Positions 26,099 through 34,151 of a DNA stretch of 64,000 nucleotides are shown piece after piece; the first letter of the stretch is position 1, and each line of letters begins with the position of its first letter. The position numbers were made by a program, and so were the translations under genes. This DNA is from Alteriqipengyuania_B sp035481675 (lineage in GTDB: Bacteria > Pseudomonadota > Alphaproteobacteria > Sphingomonadales > Sphingomonadaceae). Below the pieces are notes generated by a model. The model searched no databases. It saw only the letters and a list, made by a program, of their open reading frames with translations, and was not told the origin of the DNA. The stretch covers positions 1,860,001 to 1,924,000 of the forward strand of contig NZ_JAYJJW010000001.1 in assembly GCF_035481675.1 (NCBI RefSeq). Reading direction: 5' to 3'.

Positions 26099-27069
26099 TG
26101 GCGAGCGAGGCGATCCGCGAGGAGGAAGAGCCTCACGCCGGACCGCCGGTTCCCAACCATACTCCGGAAGGCCGCCGCCGGGCGGCGCTGATGCACCGGC
26201 TGGAGAAGCATCGCGGCCCGATCGAGCGCGGCTGGGACATATTCAAGCGCGTTATCGTCGGCACCTATAACGACGGTTTCATCCATGCAGGCAACCTTGC
26301 CTACATGGCCATGCTGGCGATCTTTCCCTTCTTCATCCTGGGCGCGGCGATCTTCACGCTGGTGGGCGAAGACGGCGACCGCGCGGCGGCGATCGACACG
26401 ATCCTGTTCGCCCTGCCCCCGGTGGTCGCCAATGTGATCGAGCCGGTCGCGCGCAACGTGGTCGATGCCCGAAACGGCTGGCTGCTGTGGGCGGGCGGCT
26501 TCTTCGGCCTGTGGACGGTCGGCAGCCTGATCGAGACCATCCGAGACATCCTGCGCCGCGCCTATGGCACGGAGGCGACGCTGAGCTTCTGGCGCTACCG
26601 CCTCATTTCCAGCGGGGTGATCGTGGGCGCGGTGATCCTGCTGATGGTCTCCCTGCTGCTTCAAGTGATGATCGGCGCCATCAGCGAAGCCGTGGCGAGC
26701 ACCAGCCCGTGGCTGACCGATGTGATATCGGGCCTCGCCCTTTCGCGCTTCGTGCCTGCGCTCGGCCTGTTCCTCTCGATCTACCTGTTGTTCTACTCGC
26801 TCACCCCGGCGCATTACCGCGTGCGCCGCTACCCCAAGTGGCCGGGCGCCCTCGTCGTTACGGCATGGTGGGTTTCGGTGACACTTGCCCTGCCCCCCGT
26901 GCTCGCCAACCTGTTCACCTACGACCTCACCTACGGCAGCCTCGCCGGGGCGATGATCGCCCTTTTCTTTTTCTGGCTGGTGGGCCTAGGGATGGTCGTG
27001 GGCGCACAATTGAACGCAGCGCTCGCCGAAACGCCCGAGGAAGAGGCGGAAGCGGCGATGGCGGCATGA
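26098..27069 (+). CDS. YihY/virulence factor BrkB family membrane protein, copy 1
   Basis: This 323-residue protein has about six membrane helices after a charged start. Family features include NDGFIHAGNLAYMAMLAIFP, WAGGFFGLWTVGSLIETIRD and a last helix with AMIALFFFWLVGLGMVVGAQ. BrkB/YihY proteins are widespread; roles proposed for relatives include serum resistance and lipid handling, none proven generally. Translation should be coupled to the DnaJ-like gene through TGATG. fabI follows after 19 bp. A second, shorter family member lies at 60235-61020. Confidence 0.93.
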   Translation: MASEAIREEEEPHAGPPVPNHTPEGRRRAALMHRLEKHRGPIERGWDIFKRVIVGTYNDGFIHAGNLAYMAMLAIFPFFILGAAIFTLVGEDGDRAAAIDTILFALPPVVANVIEPVARNVVDARNGWLLWAGGFFGLWTVGSLIETIRDILRRAYGTEATLSFWRYRLISSGVIVGAVILLMVSLLLQVMIGAISEAVASTSPWLTDVISGLALSRFVPALGLFLSIYLLFYSLTPAHYRVRRYPKWPGALVVTAWWVSVTLALPPVLANLFTYDLTYGSLAGAMIALFFFWLVGLGMVVGAQLNAALAETPEEEAEAAMAA

Positions 27070-27088
27070 TCAGGAATACGGAGCGAAT

Positions 27089-27892
27089 ATGAGCGGTTTG
27101 ATGGCTGGCAAGCGCGGCCTCATCATGGGGCTGGCGAACGACAAGTCGCTGGCATGGGGGATCGCCAAGGCGTGCCACGAGCACGGCGCGGAATTGGCCT
27201 TCTCGTTCCAGGGCGAGGCGCTGGAGAAGCGCGTTCGACCGCTTGCCGAGCAGGTCGGCAGCGACTTCCTAATCCCCTGCGACGTCTCCGACATGGATGC
27301 GATGGACCGCGCCTTTGCCGCCATCGAGCAGCGCTGGGGCAAGCTGGATTTCCTCGTCCACGCCATCGGCTTTTCCGACAAGTCGGAACTGCGCGGGAAG
27401 TATGTCGACACCAGCCTCGATAATTTCCTGATGACGATGAACATTTCCGCCTATTCCCTAGTCGCCGCCGCCAAGCGCGCCGCACCGCTGATGACCGATG
27501 GCGGCAGCATCGTGACGCTGACCTATTACGGCGCCGAAAAAGTCATCCCGCATTACAACGTGATGGGCGTGGCCAAGGCGGCGCTGGAAACCAGCGTGCA
27601 GTATCTTGCCAACGACCTCGGCCCGCAGAACATCCGCGTGAACGCGATCAGCGCCGGCCCGATCAAGACGCTCGCAGCCAGCGGAATCGGCGATTTCCGC
27701 TACATCCTGAAATGGAACGAGCTGAATTCGCCCATGCGCCGCAACGTCACGATCGACGATGTCGGCGGGTCGGGTCTGTATTTCGTCTCCGACCTCTCCA
27801 GCGGCGTGACCGGCGAAACGCACCATGTCGATGCCGGTTACCACGTGGTCGGCATGAAGCAGGAAGACGCGCCCGATATCGCGCTCGACTAG
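27089..27892 (+). CDS. fabI: Enoyl-[acyl-carrier-protein] reductase (NADH), FabI
   Basis: FabI carries out the last reduction of each fatty-acid elongation cycle. The 267-residue protein has the divergent Rossmann motif GLANDKSLAWGIAKA near the N-terminus and the catalytic Y156-x6-K163 in HYNVMGVAK. The second FabI tyrosine is in LTYYGAEKVIP, and RVNAISAGPIKTLAASGI is also present. GGAGCG lies before the ATG. It is the third gene of the DnaJ-YihY-FabI unit. Another enoyl reductase could exist elsewhere; this one looks complete. Confidence 0.97.
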   Translation: MSGLMAGKRGLIMGLANDKSLAWGIAKACHEHGAELAFSFQGEALEKRVRPLAEQVGSDFLIPCDVSDMDAMDRAFAAIEQRWGKLDFLVHAIGFSDKSELRGKYVDTSLDNFLMTMNISAYSLVAAAKRAAPLMTDGGSIVTLTYYGAEKVIPHYNVMGVAKAALETSVQYLANDLGPQNIRVNAISAGPIKTLAASGIGDFRYILKWNELNSPMRRNVTIDDVGGSGLYFVSDLSSGVTGETHHVDAGYHVVGMKQEDAPDIALD

Positions 27893-27902
27893 GCGCGCGC
27901 TT

Positions 27903-28277
27903 CTAAAGCAGCTTGCCTGTCAGCAGGTCGTAGAACAGCGCGATCCACAGACACGCAAAGACATAGAACACGCCCGTCTTGAACGGGGCGCGCGGCCGCG
28001 CCAGCTGCGGGTATCCGGCGGGCCATTGCAGCAGCACCTTGGCACCCAGCGGCGGGTCGGGCACGGCGGAATTGAAAGCGGCCCGCGTCTCGCGCCGGAT
28101 GCTGCCGTCCTCGAAAGAGATCACGGCCATGAAGCCGCCGTCTTCCAGTACGTGGCTCGACACCGTGCCGAAGGCGCGCCGCGTGCCCTTCACCAGCCGC
28201 AGGAAATCCGGCCAGCCGACCCGCACGAGTACGTAGAGCCCGGCCGCGATGCCGAGGATGAAGATCGCATCCAGCAT
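27903..28277 (-). CDS. Hypothetical membrane protein with two terminal helices
   Basis: Function not recognised. The 124-residue protein starts with a membrane helix (MLDAIFILGIAAGLYVLVRV) and ends with another (TGVFYVFACLWIALFYDLL). Between them lies a soluble beta-rich domain with VSSHVLEDGGFMAVISFEDG and LGAKVLLQWPAGYPQ, resembling small DUF3592-like domains. It lies 11 bp after wecC on the same strand and so may belong to the wecBC transcript. It is convergent with fabI. Confidence 0.75.
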   Translation of the reverse strand: MLDAIFILGIAAGLYVLVRVGWPDFLRLVKGTRRAFGTVSSHVLEDGGFMAVISFEDGSIRRETRAAFNSAVPDPPLGAKVLLQWPAGYPQLARPRAPFKTGVFYVFACLWIALFYDLLTGKLL

Positions 28278-28288
28278 GGCGGCAAGGC

Positions 28289-29596
28289 TTAGCCTGCCGC
28301 GCGCCGCTCCTCAATCGCGGGAGTTTGCGCAGCCGGCTGGTCGGGCCAGATGCCGCGCGTATCGTACACCGCCTTGGCGCTGCGTTCCTCCAGCGGCACG
28401 GAGCGGAACAGGTCGTGGTCGACCAGGACCACCAGCACGTCACAGGTTTCGAGCGCGGTATCGATGTCGACCAGCTCCGCCCCGGTGTCGGTGAATTCGA
28501 TCGGCAGTTTCTCGGCGTAGGGCTCGACCACCTTGACGCGCTCGCCGTAACGCCGCGCCAGCGTTGCGGCGACGAGGCGGGCGGGGCTTTCGCGGAAATC
28601 GTCGATATTCGCCTTGAAGGCGAGGCCGAGGCAGGCGATTTTCGCGTGCGGATGGGCATCGACCAGCGCGCTCGCCTGGCGGATCGCGTGGTGGATCTTG
28701 CCATCGTTCACACCTCGGGCGGTGCGGATCAGCGGCGTCTGCTCCGGCGCGCCGTGGACGATGAACCACGGATCCACCGCGATACAGTGGCCGCCCACGC
28801 CAGGCCCCGGCGACAGTATGTTCACACGCGGGTGCCGGTTGGCGAGGCGGATCACCTCCCACACATCCATGTCCATCGCGTCCGCCACCATCGACAATTC
28901 GTTGGCGAAGGCGATGTTCACGTCGCGGTAGGCGTTTTCGACCAGCTTGGTCATTTCCGCGCTGCGGGCATCGGTGGTGACGCAGGTGCCGCGCACGAAA
29001 CGCTTGTAGAAGGACAGCGCCTTGCGCGCGCAGCGCGGCGTGATCCCGCCGATCGAGCGGTCGTTATGGGTCAGTTCTTCCAGGATCTTCCCCGGCAGCA
29101 CGCGCTCCGGGCAATAGGCGATGGCGATGTCGGGCGTGCCATCGGCCAGGCCCGGCATCGCAAGGTCCGGCCGGGCTTGGGCCAGAATATCTCGGATCGT
29201 CTCGGTCGTGCCGATCGGGCTGGTCGATTCGAGGATGATCGTGTCGCCTTGCTGCAGCACCGAGGCGACCGCGCGGGCGGCGCTTTCGACATAGGACAGG
29301 TCGGGCGTGTGGTGGCCGTCCTTGGCAAAGGGCGTCGGCACCGCGATCACGAAGACGTCTGCGGGCACCACTTCGGTGGAGGCGCGCAGCTTGCCGTTCT
29401 TGACCACCGCCTGCACCAGCCCGTCGAGATCGACTTCCTCGATATGGATTTCGCCGCGATTGATCGTGTCGACCACGATCCGCGACACGTCCATGCCGGT
29501 CACATCCATCCCGCTGCGGGCGATGATCGCCGCGGTGGGCAGGCCGATGTAGCCGAGGCCGACGACGCAGACGGTGGGTGCGGTATCTCCACGCAT
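28289..29596 (-). CDS. wecC: UDP-N-acetyl-D-mannosamine dehydrogenase
   Basis: WecC oxidises UDP-ManNAc twice with NAD+ to UDP-ManNAcA, a building block of enterobacterial common antigen and many capsules or O-antigens. The product (435 residues from the ATG at 29596) begins with a Rossmann motif CVVGLGYIGLPTAA. It has ESTSPIGTTETI, YCPERVLPGKILEEL and the catalytic Cys271 in GPGVGGHCIAVDP, followed by the C-terminal UDP-binding domain (FRESPARLV). The reading frame extends upstream of 29596, but GGGAGT and the conserved start favour this ATG. Its ribosome-binding site lies in a terminator-like hairpin. wecB is upstream. Confidence 0.94.
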   Translation of the reverse strand: MRGDTAPTVCVVGLGYIGLPTAAIIARSGMDVTGMDVSRIVVDTINRGEIHIEEVDLDGLVQAVVKNGKLRASTEVVPADVFVIAVPTPFAKDGHHTPDLSYVESAARAVASVLQQGDTIILESTSPIGTTETIRDILAQARPDLAMPGLADGTPDIAIAYCPERVLPGKILEELTHNDRSIGGITPRCARKALSFYKRFVRGTCVTTDARSAEMTKLVENAYRDVNIAFANELSMVADAMDMDVWEVIRLANRHPRVNILSPGPGVGGHCIAVDPWFIVHGAPEQTPLIRTARGVNDGKIHHAIRQASALVDAHPHAKIACLGLAFKANIDDFRESPARLVAATLARRYGERVKVVEPYAEKLPIEFTDTGAELVDIDTALETCDVLVVLVDHDLFRSVPLEERSAKAVYDTRGIWPDQPAAQTPAIEERRAAG

Positions 29597-29600
29597 TGCC

Positions 29601-29623
29601 AAAAACTCCCGTTTGTTCGGGAG
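29601..29623 (-). terminator. Terminator-like hairpin between wecB and wecC containing the wecC ribosome-binding site
   Basis: On the minus strand CTCCCG (29623-29618), a 6-nt loop and CGGGAG (29611-29606) form a perfect stem followed by TTTTT (29605-29601). The wecC ATG starts at 29596. GGGAG in the 3' arm is the only Shine-Dalgarno candidate, at 9-nt spacing. With just six base pairs the hairpin may attenuate rather than fully terminate. Confidence 0.6.
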
Positions 29624-29666
29624 GATCAATCGCAGAATGAGGTAAATTAAACGGTAAGGATGCGCC

Positions 29667-30806
29667 CTATTCCGCCAGCAGGTCGGCGATGCGCTGCGCG
29701 CTCTTGCCGTCGCCGAAGGGATTGTGCGCCCGCGCCATGTCCGCATAGGCTTCCGCATCATCAAGCAGGCGCGATGCTTCGGCCACGATCGTGTCGGCAT
29801 CGGTGCCTACCAGCTTTGCCGTGCCTGCCGCCACGCCTTCGGGCCGTTCGGTCGTCTCGCGCATGACCAGCACCGGCTTGCCGAGTGCGGGCGCCTCTTC
29901 CTGCACCCCGCCGCTGTCGGTCAGCATGAGGTCGGCGATGTCGAGGAGGCGCGCGAAATGCGGGTAATCGAGCGGTTCGATCAGCGCCACATTGTCGAGG
30001 CCCGCCAGCGCATCGTTCATCACGCTGCGCACGTTGGGGTTGAGGTGGACGGGGAAGATCACGGCGACATCGTCTCTCGCGGCGAGGCGCTTCACGGCCT
30101 CGGCAATCGATGCCATGCCGCCACCGAAATTCTCCCGCCGGTGGCTGGTCATGCCGATGATGCGCTTGCCCGCGAAACGCCGTTCGAGATCCGCCAGGCC
30201 GGCGGCCAGCTGCGGCTCCTGCTCCACGCGGTCCACGATCCAGTGCAGCGCGTCGATCACCGTATTGCCCGTCACGTGGATGCTTTCCGGATCGACGTTC
30301 TCGCGCAGCAGCGCATCGCGCGACGTTTCGGTCGGGGCGCAATGCAGCGCGGCGAAGCTGCCGATGATCTTGCGGTTCACCTCTTCCGGCCAAGGATGAT
30401 ACAGGTCGCCGGAACGCAGGCCCGCCTCGACATGGCACACGGGAATCTTGCGGTAATAGGCTGCCAGCCCGCCGCACATGGCGGTCGCCGTATCCCCCTG
30501 CACCACCACCCAGTCCGGCTGTTCCGCGTCGAGCACGTCGCCGATACCGGTCAGCAGCCGCGCGGTCAGCGCATCGAGCGACTGGTCGGGCTGCATCACC
30601 GCAAGGTCGTGATGCGGGACGATGCGGGCGATATCCAGCACCTGGTCGAGCATGGCGCGATGCTGCCCGCTGACGCAGACGCGGCTGTCGAAGCGGTCGT
30701 CCGCGTCCAACGCATGGACGAGCGGGAACAGCTTGATGGCTTCGGGCCGCGTGCCGAAAACGGTGAGGATGCGCTTGGTGGTGGCCGGGGTCATGGCCCG
30801 GGCCAT
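29667..30806 (-). CDS. wecB: UDP-N-acetylglucosamine 2-epimerase (non-hydrolysing)
   Basis: WecB interconverts UDP-GlcNAc and UDP-ManNAc, supplying the substrate of WecC. The protein has RILTVFGTRPEAIKLFPLV at its start, VVVQGDTATAMCGGLAAYY, CHVEAGLRSGD, GMTSHRRENFGGGM and LTDSGGVQEEAPALGKPVL, all typical of the GT-B fold epimerases. Length is 379 residues from ATG 30806, or 375 from ATG 30794. Neither start has a clear ribosome-binding site. Together with wecC it forms a UDP-ManNAcA module; no glycosyltransferase or polymerase is in the window. Confidence 0.95.
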   Translation of the reverse strand: MARAMTPATTKRILTVFGTRPEAIKLFPLVHALDADDRFDSRVCVSGQHRAMLDQVLDIARIVPHHDLAVMQPDQSLDALTARLLTGIGDVLDAEQPDWVVVQGDTATAMCGGLAAYYRKIPVCHVEAGLRSGDLYHPWPEEVNRKIIGSFAALHCAPTETSRDALLRENVDPESIHVTGNTVIDALHWIVDRVEQEPQLAAGLADLERRFAGKRIIGMTSHRRENFGGGMASIAEAVKRLAARDDVAVIFPVHLNPNVRSVMNDALAGLDNVALIEPLDYPHFARLLDIADLMLTDSGGVQEEAPALGKPVLVMRETTERPEGVAAGTAKLVGTDADTIVAEASRLLDDAEAYADMARAHNPFGDGKSAQRIADLLAE

Positions 30807-30830
30807 AGCGCGGATTGGTTAAGGGCGCAT

Positions 30831-30864
30831 TTGCCCTGCGGTTTTGCCCGCCAATTGCCCTGCG
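30831..30864. repeat. Direct repeat upstream of wecB
   Basis: TTGCCCTGCG occurs at 30831-30840 and again at 30855-30864, with TTTGCCCG between. The copies are 24 bp apart, between the divergent-side end of a secreted-protein gene (30884) and the wecB start. Regularly spaced copies ahead of a surface-polysaccharide gene could be binding sites for an activator, or a chance duplication. Confidence 0.4.
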
Positions 30865-30883
30865 ACTTGCTTCAGCCGGCTGC

Positions 30884-31528
30884 CTAACCGATGAACTGCG
30901 TGCTCGCCGGGTCCACCGCGTTGCCGTCCGCGTCGACTTCGGCCGGGCCACCGTTTGCGTCCAGCTCGACCGGCTGCGACGGGTCGATCATGCCGGTATC
31001 GGGCGCTTCGTCGGGGAGGGGCTCGCCGCGCTCGGCAGCGAGGCGCGCTTCGTATTCGCGTTCGATCATCTCGACCCGCTCCTGTTCCTCGGCCGCTTCC
31101 GCATCGATCGTGGCGAGGCGCTTCTGCCGCTCTTCCTCGATCAGCTGACTGAACAGGACGCCGTCGGAATTGCGCTTCTCGGCATAGGCTTCCTCAATCA
31201 TTTTCTGCGTGCAGCCGGTCCAGCCGCCTGCGCCGGTGGGGCTGCAGCTCATGATCCCGAATTCGCCGACCATCTGGAAGCTTTTCGCCCGTTCGCCCCA
31301 GGATTCGTTCTGCGGGCTGTCGCTGCGGCGCAGGTTGGCGGGGATGCGGTAGGGATCCTCGAGCACGCCGCAGACCGTGATGATCTCGTCGGTCGAAGCG
31401 GGGCATTCCTCCCCTTCCTGGATGTAGATCTGGTTGATCTTCACTTCACCGTCCTGCGCCGCGGCGGGCGCGGACAGGCCGACGGCGCCGATGGCGGCAG
31501 CGGAAAGGGCGAGCAGCGGGCGGATCAT
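30884..31528 (-). CDS. Secreted hypothetical protein with a charged coiled region
   Basis: Function not recognised. The 214-residue product from the ATG at 31528 (GGAG 8 nt upstream) has a signal peptide MIRPLLALSAAAIGAVGLSA with cleavage near AAA-QD. A domain with four cysteines (EGEECPAS, ITVCGVLED, IMSCSPTG, WTGCTQK; about 40-115) precedes a charged helix (QLIEEERQKRLATIDAEAAE, about 130-170). The tail is acidic and proline-rich. The organisation of signal peptide, Cys domain and helix suggests a periplasmic structural or assembly role, but nothing more can be read from it. Confidence 0.8.
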   Translation of the reverse strand: MIRPLLALSAAAIGAVGLSAPAAAQDGEVKINQIYIQEGEECPASTDEIITVCGVLEDPYRIPANLRRSDSPQNESWGERAKSFQMVGEFGIMSCSPTGAGGWTGCTQKMIEEAYAEKRNSDGVLFSQLIEEERQKRLATIDAEAAEEQERVEMIEREYEARLAAERGEPLPDEAPDTGMIDPSQPVELDANGGPAEVDADGNAVDPASTQFIG

Positions 31529-31646
31529 GGCGTAATCTCCGTGGCGAATGGGTCGCCGTTGCGTGAATAGGGCGCGATGCCCCGTGAACCTGTGCTGAAA
31601 TAGCGCGCTGACCTGCACTGCGGTTCCGGATTGGTCAGGTTAAAGC

Positions 31647-32177
31647 TCAGATCCGCTCCGACAGGCGGATGGCGATCTTGCAGCCCAGCCGGATCGCGCC
31701 GGACAACAGTGGATAGGCCGGCGCGCTTTCCGCACCGTGCGCGATCGCGGCATCGCGATGCTCGCGCTCGTCCTCGCGGAATTCCTCGATCATGGCGGAC
31801 AGTTCGGGATCGTCGCCCCGCTCCGCCAGCCGGTCGAGCTGGTCCGAATAATGCTTGTCGATTTCCGTTTCGACGGCGGCGGTACACGCCATCGCCGCTT
31901 CGGGACCGAGCAATGCGGTGCCGGCGCCGAGCGCGAAGCCGGCGACGTTCCAGAATGGCTGCAGGGCGGTGGGGCGCACCCCGCGGCGGGCCATCAGCGC
32001 ATCGAATTTCGCCCGGTGGCCTTCCTCCTGCGCGGCCATCGCGCGGATTTCGGCCGATTGCGGCCCGCGGCTGCCCATCACGGCGAGCTGGCCTTCGTAA
32101 ATACGCGTGGCGCCGAATTCGCCCGCCTGGTCGACACGGATCATCCGGTCGAGTTCCTCGTCACGTCCCATCGTCAT
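31647..32177 (-). CDS. coq7: Demethoxyubiquinone hydroxylase, Coq7 family
   Basis: Coq7 is a membrane-associated di-iron monooxygenase that performs the C6 hydroxylation step of ubiquinone synthesis. The iron ligands are visible as E20 in VDQAGEFGA, E51/E52 with H54 in AAQEEGHRAKF, then ETEIDKHYSD and EFREDEREHRDAA in the second half, the expected repeated pattern. Length is 176 residues. Alphaproteobacteria use Coq7 where E. coli uses UbiF. The ATG overlaps the dsbB stop (ATGA), so it is translated after ctpA and dsbB. Confidence 0.95.
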   Translation of the reverse strand: MTMGRDEELDRMIRVDQAGEFGATRIYEGQLAVMGSRGPQSAEIRAMAAQEEGHRAKFDALMARRGVRPTALQPFWNVAGFALGAGTALLGPEAAMACTAAVETEIDKHYSDQLDRLAERGDDPELSAMIEEFREDEREHRDAAIAHGAESAPAYPLLSGAIRLGCKIAIRLSERI

Positions 32178-32665
32178 GCAGCTTTCGCCTTTCCGCCCAG
32201 GAGCAGGGCAAAGATAGTCACTGCGCTAACGCACGAGATCAGGAAGTTGAACCCCGCGAGGCTGATCCCGGCCAGCGTCCACGCCGCTTGGTCGCAGCGG
32301 GTGGTGGGCGCGGCATTCAGGCTGTCGAGCGAGCCGGACAGGTCGGGCGTGAAGGTCGCGCAGCCGGTGATGCCTTCCCACCAGCCGTATTCGACCCCGG
32401 CATGGAACCCGCCAATCAGGCCCGAGGTAAGGATGCCGCCCGCCGCCATGGCGATCCAGAACCGGCGATAAGGCGCGAATGCCCCGACCAGCGCCAGCGC
32501 GATGGCGGCAAGGTGCGGCCAGCGCTGCCACCAGCACATTTCGCACGGGTAAAGGTCGAACACATGTTCGCCAATCAGCGCGCCGCCGAGCAGCAATGCG
32601 GGCACGCCGAGTGCCAGGCGACGCGCAAGTTTTTCCTGCGGCGTTTCCAACCCCGTCCGCCCCAT
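32174..32665 (-). CDS. dsbB: Disulfide bond formation protein B
   Basis: This four-helix inner-membrane protein of 163 residues reoxidises a DsbA-type oxidase and passes electrons to quinone. The first cysteine pair is C41-E-M-C44 (LYPCEMCWWQRWPH) and the second is in GITGCATFTPD and TTRCDQAA, so both redox pairs are present. ATG 32665 is taken over GTG 32671 because it follows a GGTGA and is the better codon. It is adjacent to coq7, which makes the quinone it needs. No dsbA is in the window. Confidence 0.93.
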   Translation of the reverse strand: MGRTGLETPQEKLARRLALGVPALLLGGALIGEHVFDLYPCEMCWWQRWPHLAAIALALVGAFAPYRRFWIAMAAGGILTSGLIGGFHAGVEYGWWEGITGCATFTPDLSGSLDSLNAAPTTRCDQAAWTLAGISLAGFNFLISCVSAVTIFALLLGGKAKAA

Positions 32666-32674
32666 GGTCACCGA

Positions 32675-34036
32675 TCAGTTACCGCGGCGTGCGGTAGCGG
32701 TACCGGTGGTGCGGCGCAGGGTCTTGATCGCGTAGTCGAGCTGAAAATCGTCGATCCCGGCGGCTTCGAGTTCCTCGGCCGTCTGGGTGAACCGCGGATC
32801 CTGCGCGCGGTCGCGCTCGATCTCGCGCTCGTCGAGGTCGACTTCGTTTATCAGGCGCCCGCGCAGGTCGCTTTCGCGCAGCTGGAAGCGGGCGCGCTGG
32901 GCGGCGTCCGGATCGGACAGCTGCGGCACCTTGATGTCCGGTTCGATCCCGCCTTCCTGCACGCTGCGACCCGAAGGCGTGTAATAGCGCGCCGTGGTCA
33001 GCTTGAGCGCGGTGTCGCGCGTCAGCGGCAGCAGCGACTGGACGCTGCCCTTGCCGAAGCTGCGTTCGCCCATCACGACAGCGCGGCGCTGGTCCTGCAG
33101 CGCGCCGGCCACGATCTCGCTGGCGGACGCGGAGCCCGCATCGATCAGCACGATCATCGGGACGTCGGCCGCCACGTCGCCGCGGAAAGCGGTTTCGGCG
33201 CGGTAGACGGCGTTGTCCTGCCGGTTGCGCCCGCGCTGCGACACGATCTGGCCTTCGGTCAGGAACAGGTCGGACAGGGTCACCGCCTCGTCGAGCGAAC
33301 CGCCCGGGTTGCGGCGCAGGTCGAGGACGAGGCCGCTCAGCTTGCTGCCGTTTTCCTTTTCCATCCGGCGTACGGCTTCGAAAACATCGGAGCCGACATC
33401 GCGGCTGAATTCGTTGACCGAAACCACGCCGATACCGCCCGCCATCAGTTCGTGGGTCACCGGCTCCAGTTCGATCAGCCCGCGGGTTACGGTTAGCTCG
33501 ATCGGCTCGTCACGGCCGGCGCGCACGATCGTGATGTTCACCGGCGTGCCGGCAGGGCCGCGCATCTTGCCGACGGCGTAGTCGATATCCTCGCCGTAGA
33601 TCAGCTCGCCTTCGACATGAGTGATGAAATCGCCCGCCTTGATGCCGGCGGCTTCGGCCGGACTGCCCTTGAAGGGCGACACGACCTTCACCGCGCCGTC
33701 TTCCATCTGGATGGAAATGCCGAGGCCCTGGTAATTGCCGTCGATCAGCTGGTTCATCCGTTCCATGGCCTGGCCGTCGATATAGCCGCTGTGCGGGTCG
33801 AGCGCGCCGAGCATGCCGTCGATCGCGCCGCGGACCAGGACCTCGTCCTCCACCGGCTCCACATAGGATGCCTTGATGCGCTGGTAGACCGCGAACATCT
33901 TGTTGAATTCGCTGCCTGCGCGGGCATCGACCTGGGCGATGCTCGCCGTAGTGGCGGGAACCAGCGCGACCGCGGTCACGAGAGCGGCGGTGCGGGCGAC
34001 GGCGGCGATTTTACGCGCGGAGAAGGTCTTTGCCAT
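32675..34036 (-). CDS. ctpA: S41 family carboxy-terminal processing protease (CtpA)
   Basis: This 453-residue periplasmic protease trims or degrades proteins from the C-terminus and often processes cell-wall enzymes. It has an N-terminal signal segment (ALVTAVALVPATTASIA), a PDZ domain (about 100-185; NYQGLGISIQ, GSPAEAAGIKAGDFI) and the S41 core. The catalytic Ser is near residue 304 in DAGSASASEIVAGAL and the Lys near 329 in SFGKGSVQ. Beyond the core is a ~60-residue charged tail with IDDFQLDYAIKTL. It follows the EnvC-like gene, a pairing common in Alphaproteobacteria, and has its own possible near-leaderless promoter. Confidence 0.96.
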   Translation of the reverse strand: MAKTFSARKIAAVARTAALVTAVALVPATTASIAQVDARAGSEFNKMFAVYQRIKASYVEPVEDEVLVRGAIDGMLGALDPHSGYIDGQAMERMNQLIDGNYQGLGISIQMEDGAVKVVSPFKGSPAEAAGIKAGDFITHVEGELIYGEDIDYAVGKMRGPAGTPVNITIVRAGRDEPIELTVTRGLIELEPVTHELMAGGIGVVSVNEFSRDVGSDVFEAVRRMEKENGSKLSGLVLDLRRNPGGSLDEAVTLSDLFLTEGQIVSQRGRNRQDNAVYRAETAFRGDVAADVPMIVLIDAGSASASEIVAGALQDQRRAVVMGERSFGKGSVQSLLPLTRDTALKLTTARYYTPSGRSVQEGGIEPDIKVPQLSDPDAAQRARFQLRESDLRGRLINEVDLDEREIERDRAQDPRFTQTAEELEAAGIDDFQLDYAIKTLRRTTGTATARRGN

Positions 34037-34045
34037 AGGCGGCAG

Positions 34046-34073
34046 GATATAGCGCGGCCGAGCTTAATGCCAG
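34046..34073 (-). promoter_or_regulatory. Possible promoter ahead of ctpA
   Basis: On the minus strand CTGGCA (34073-34068), a 16-nt spacer and TATATC (34051-34046) are followed by only 9 nt before the ATG at 34036. The transcript would have a leader of about two or three bases. No Shine-Dalgarno is present. The -35 is a weak match, so this is a moderate guess. Confidence 0.4.
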
Positions 34074-34151
34074 CTTATCCGTTCCCTGCCATAGACGAAG
34101 CACCGAGACGGCCCGATGCGGGACACGAAAGGGGCAGGAGGGCGTGGGCGA

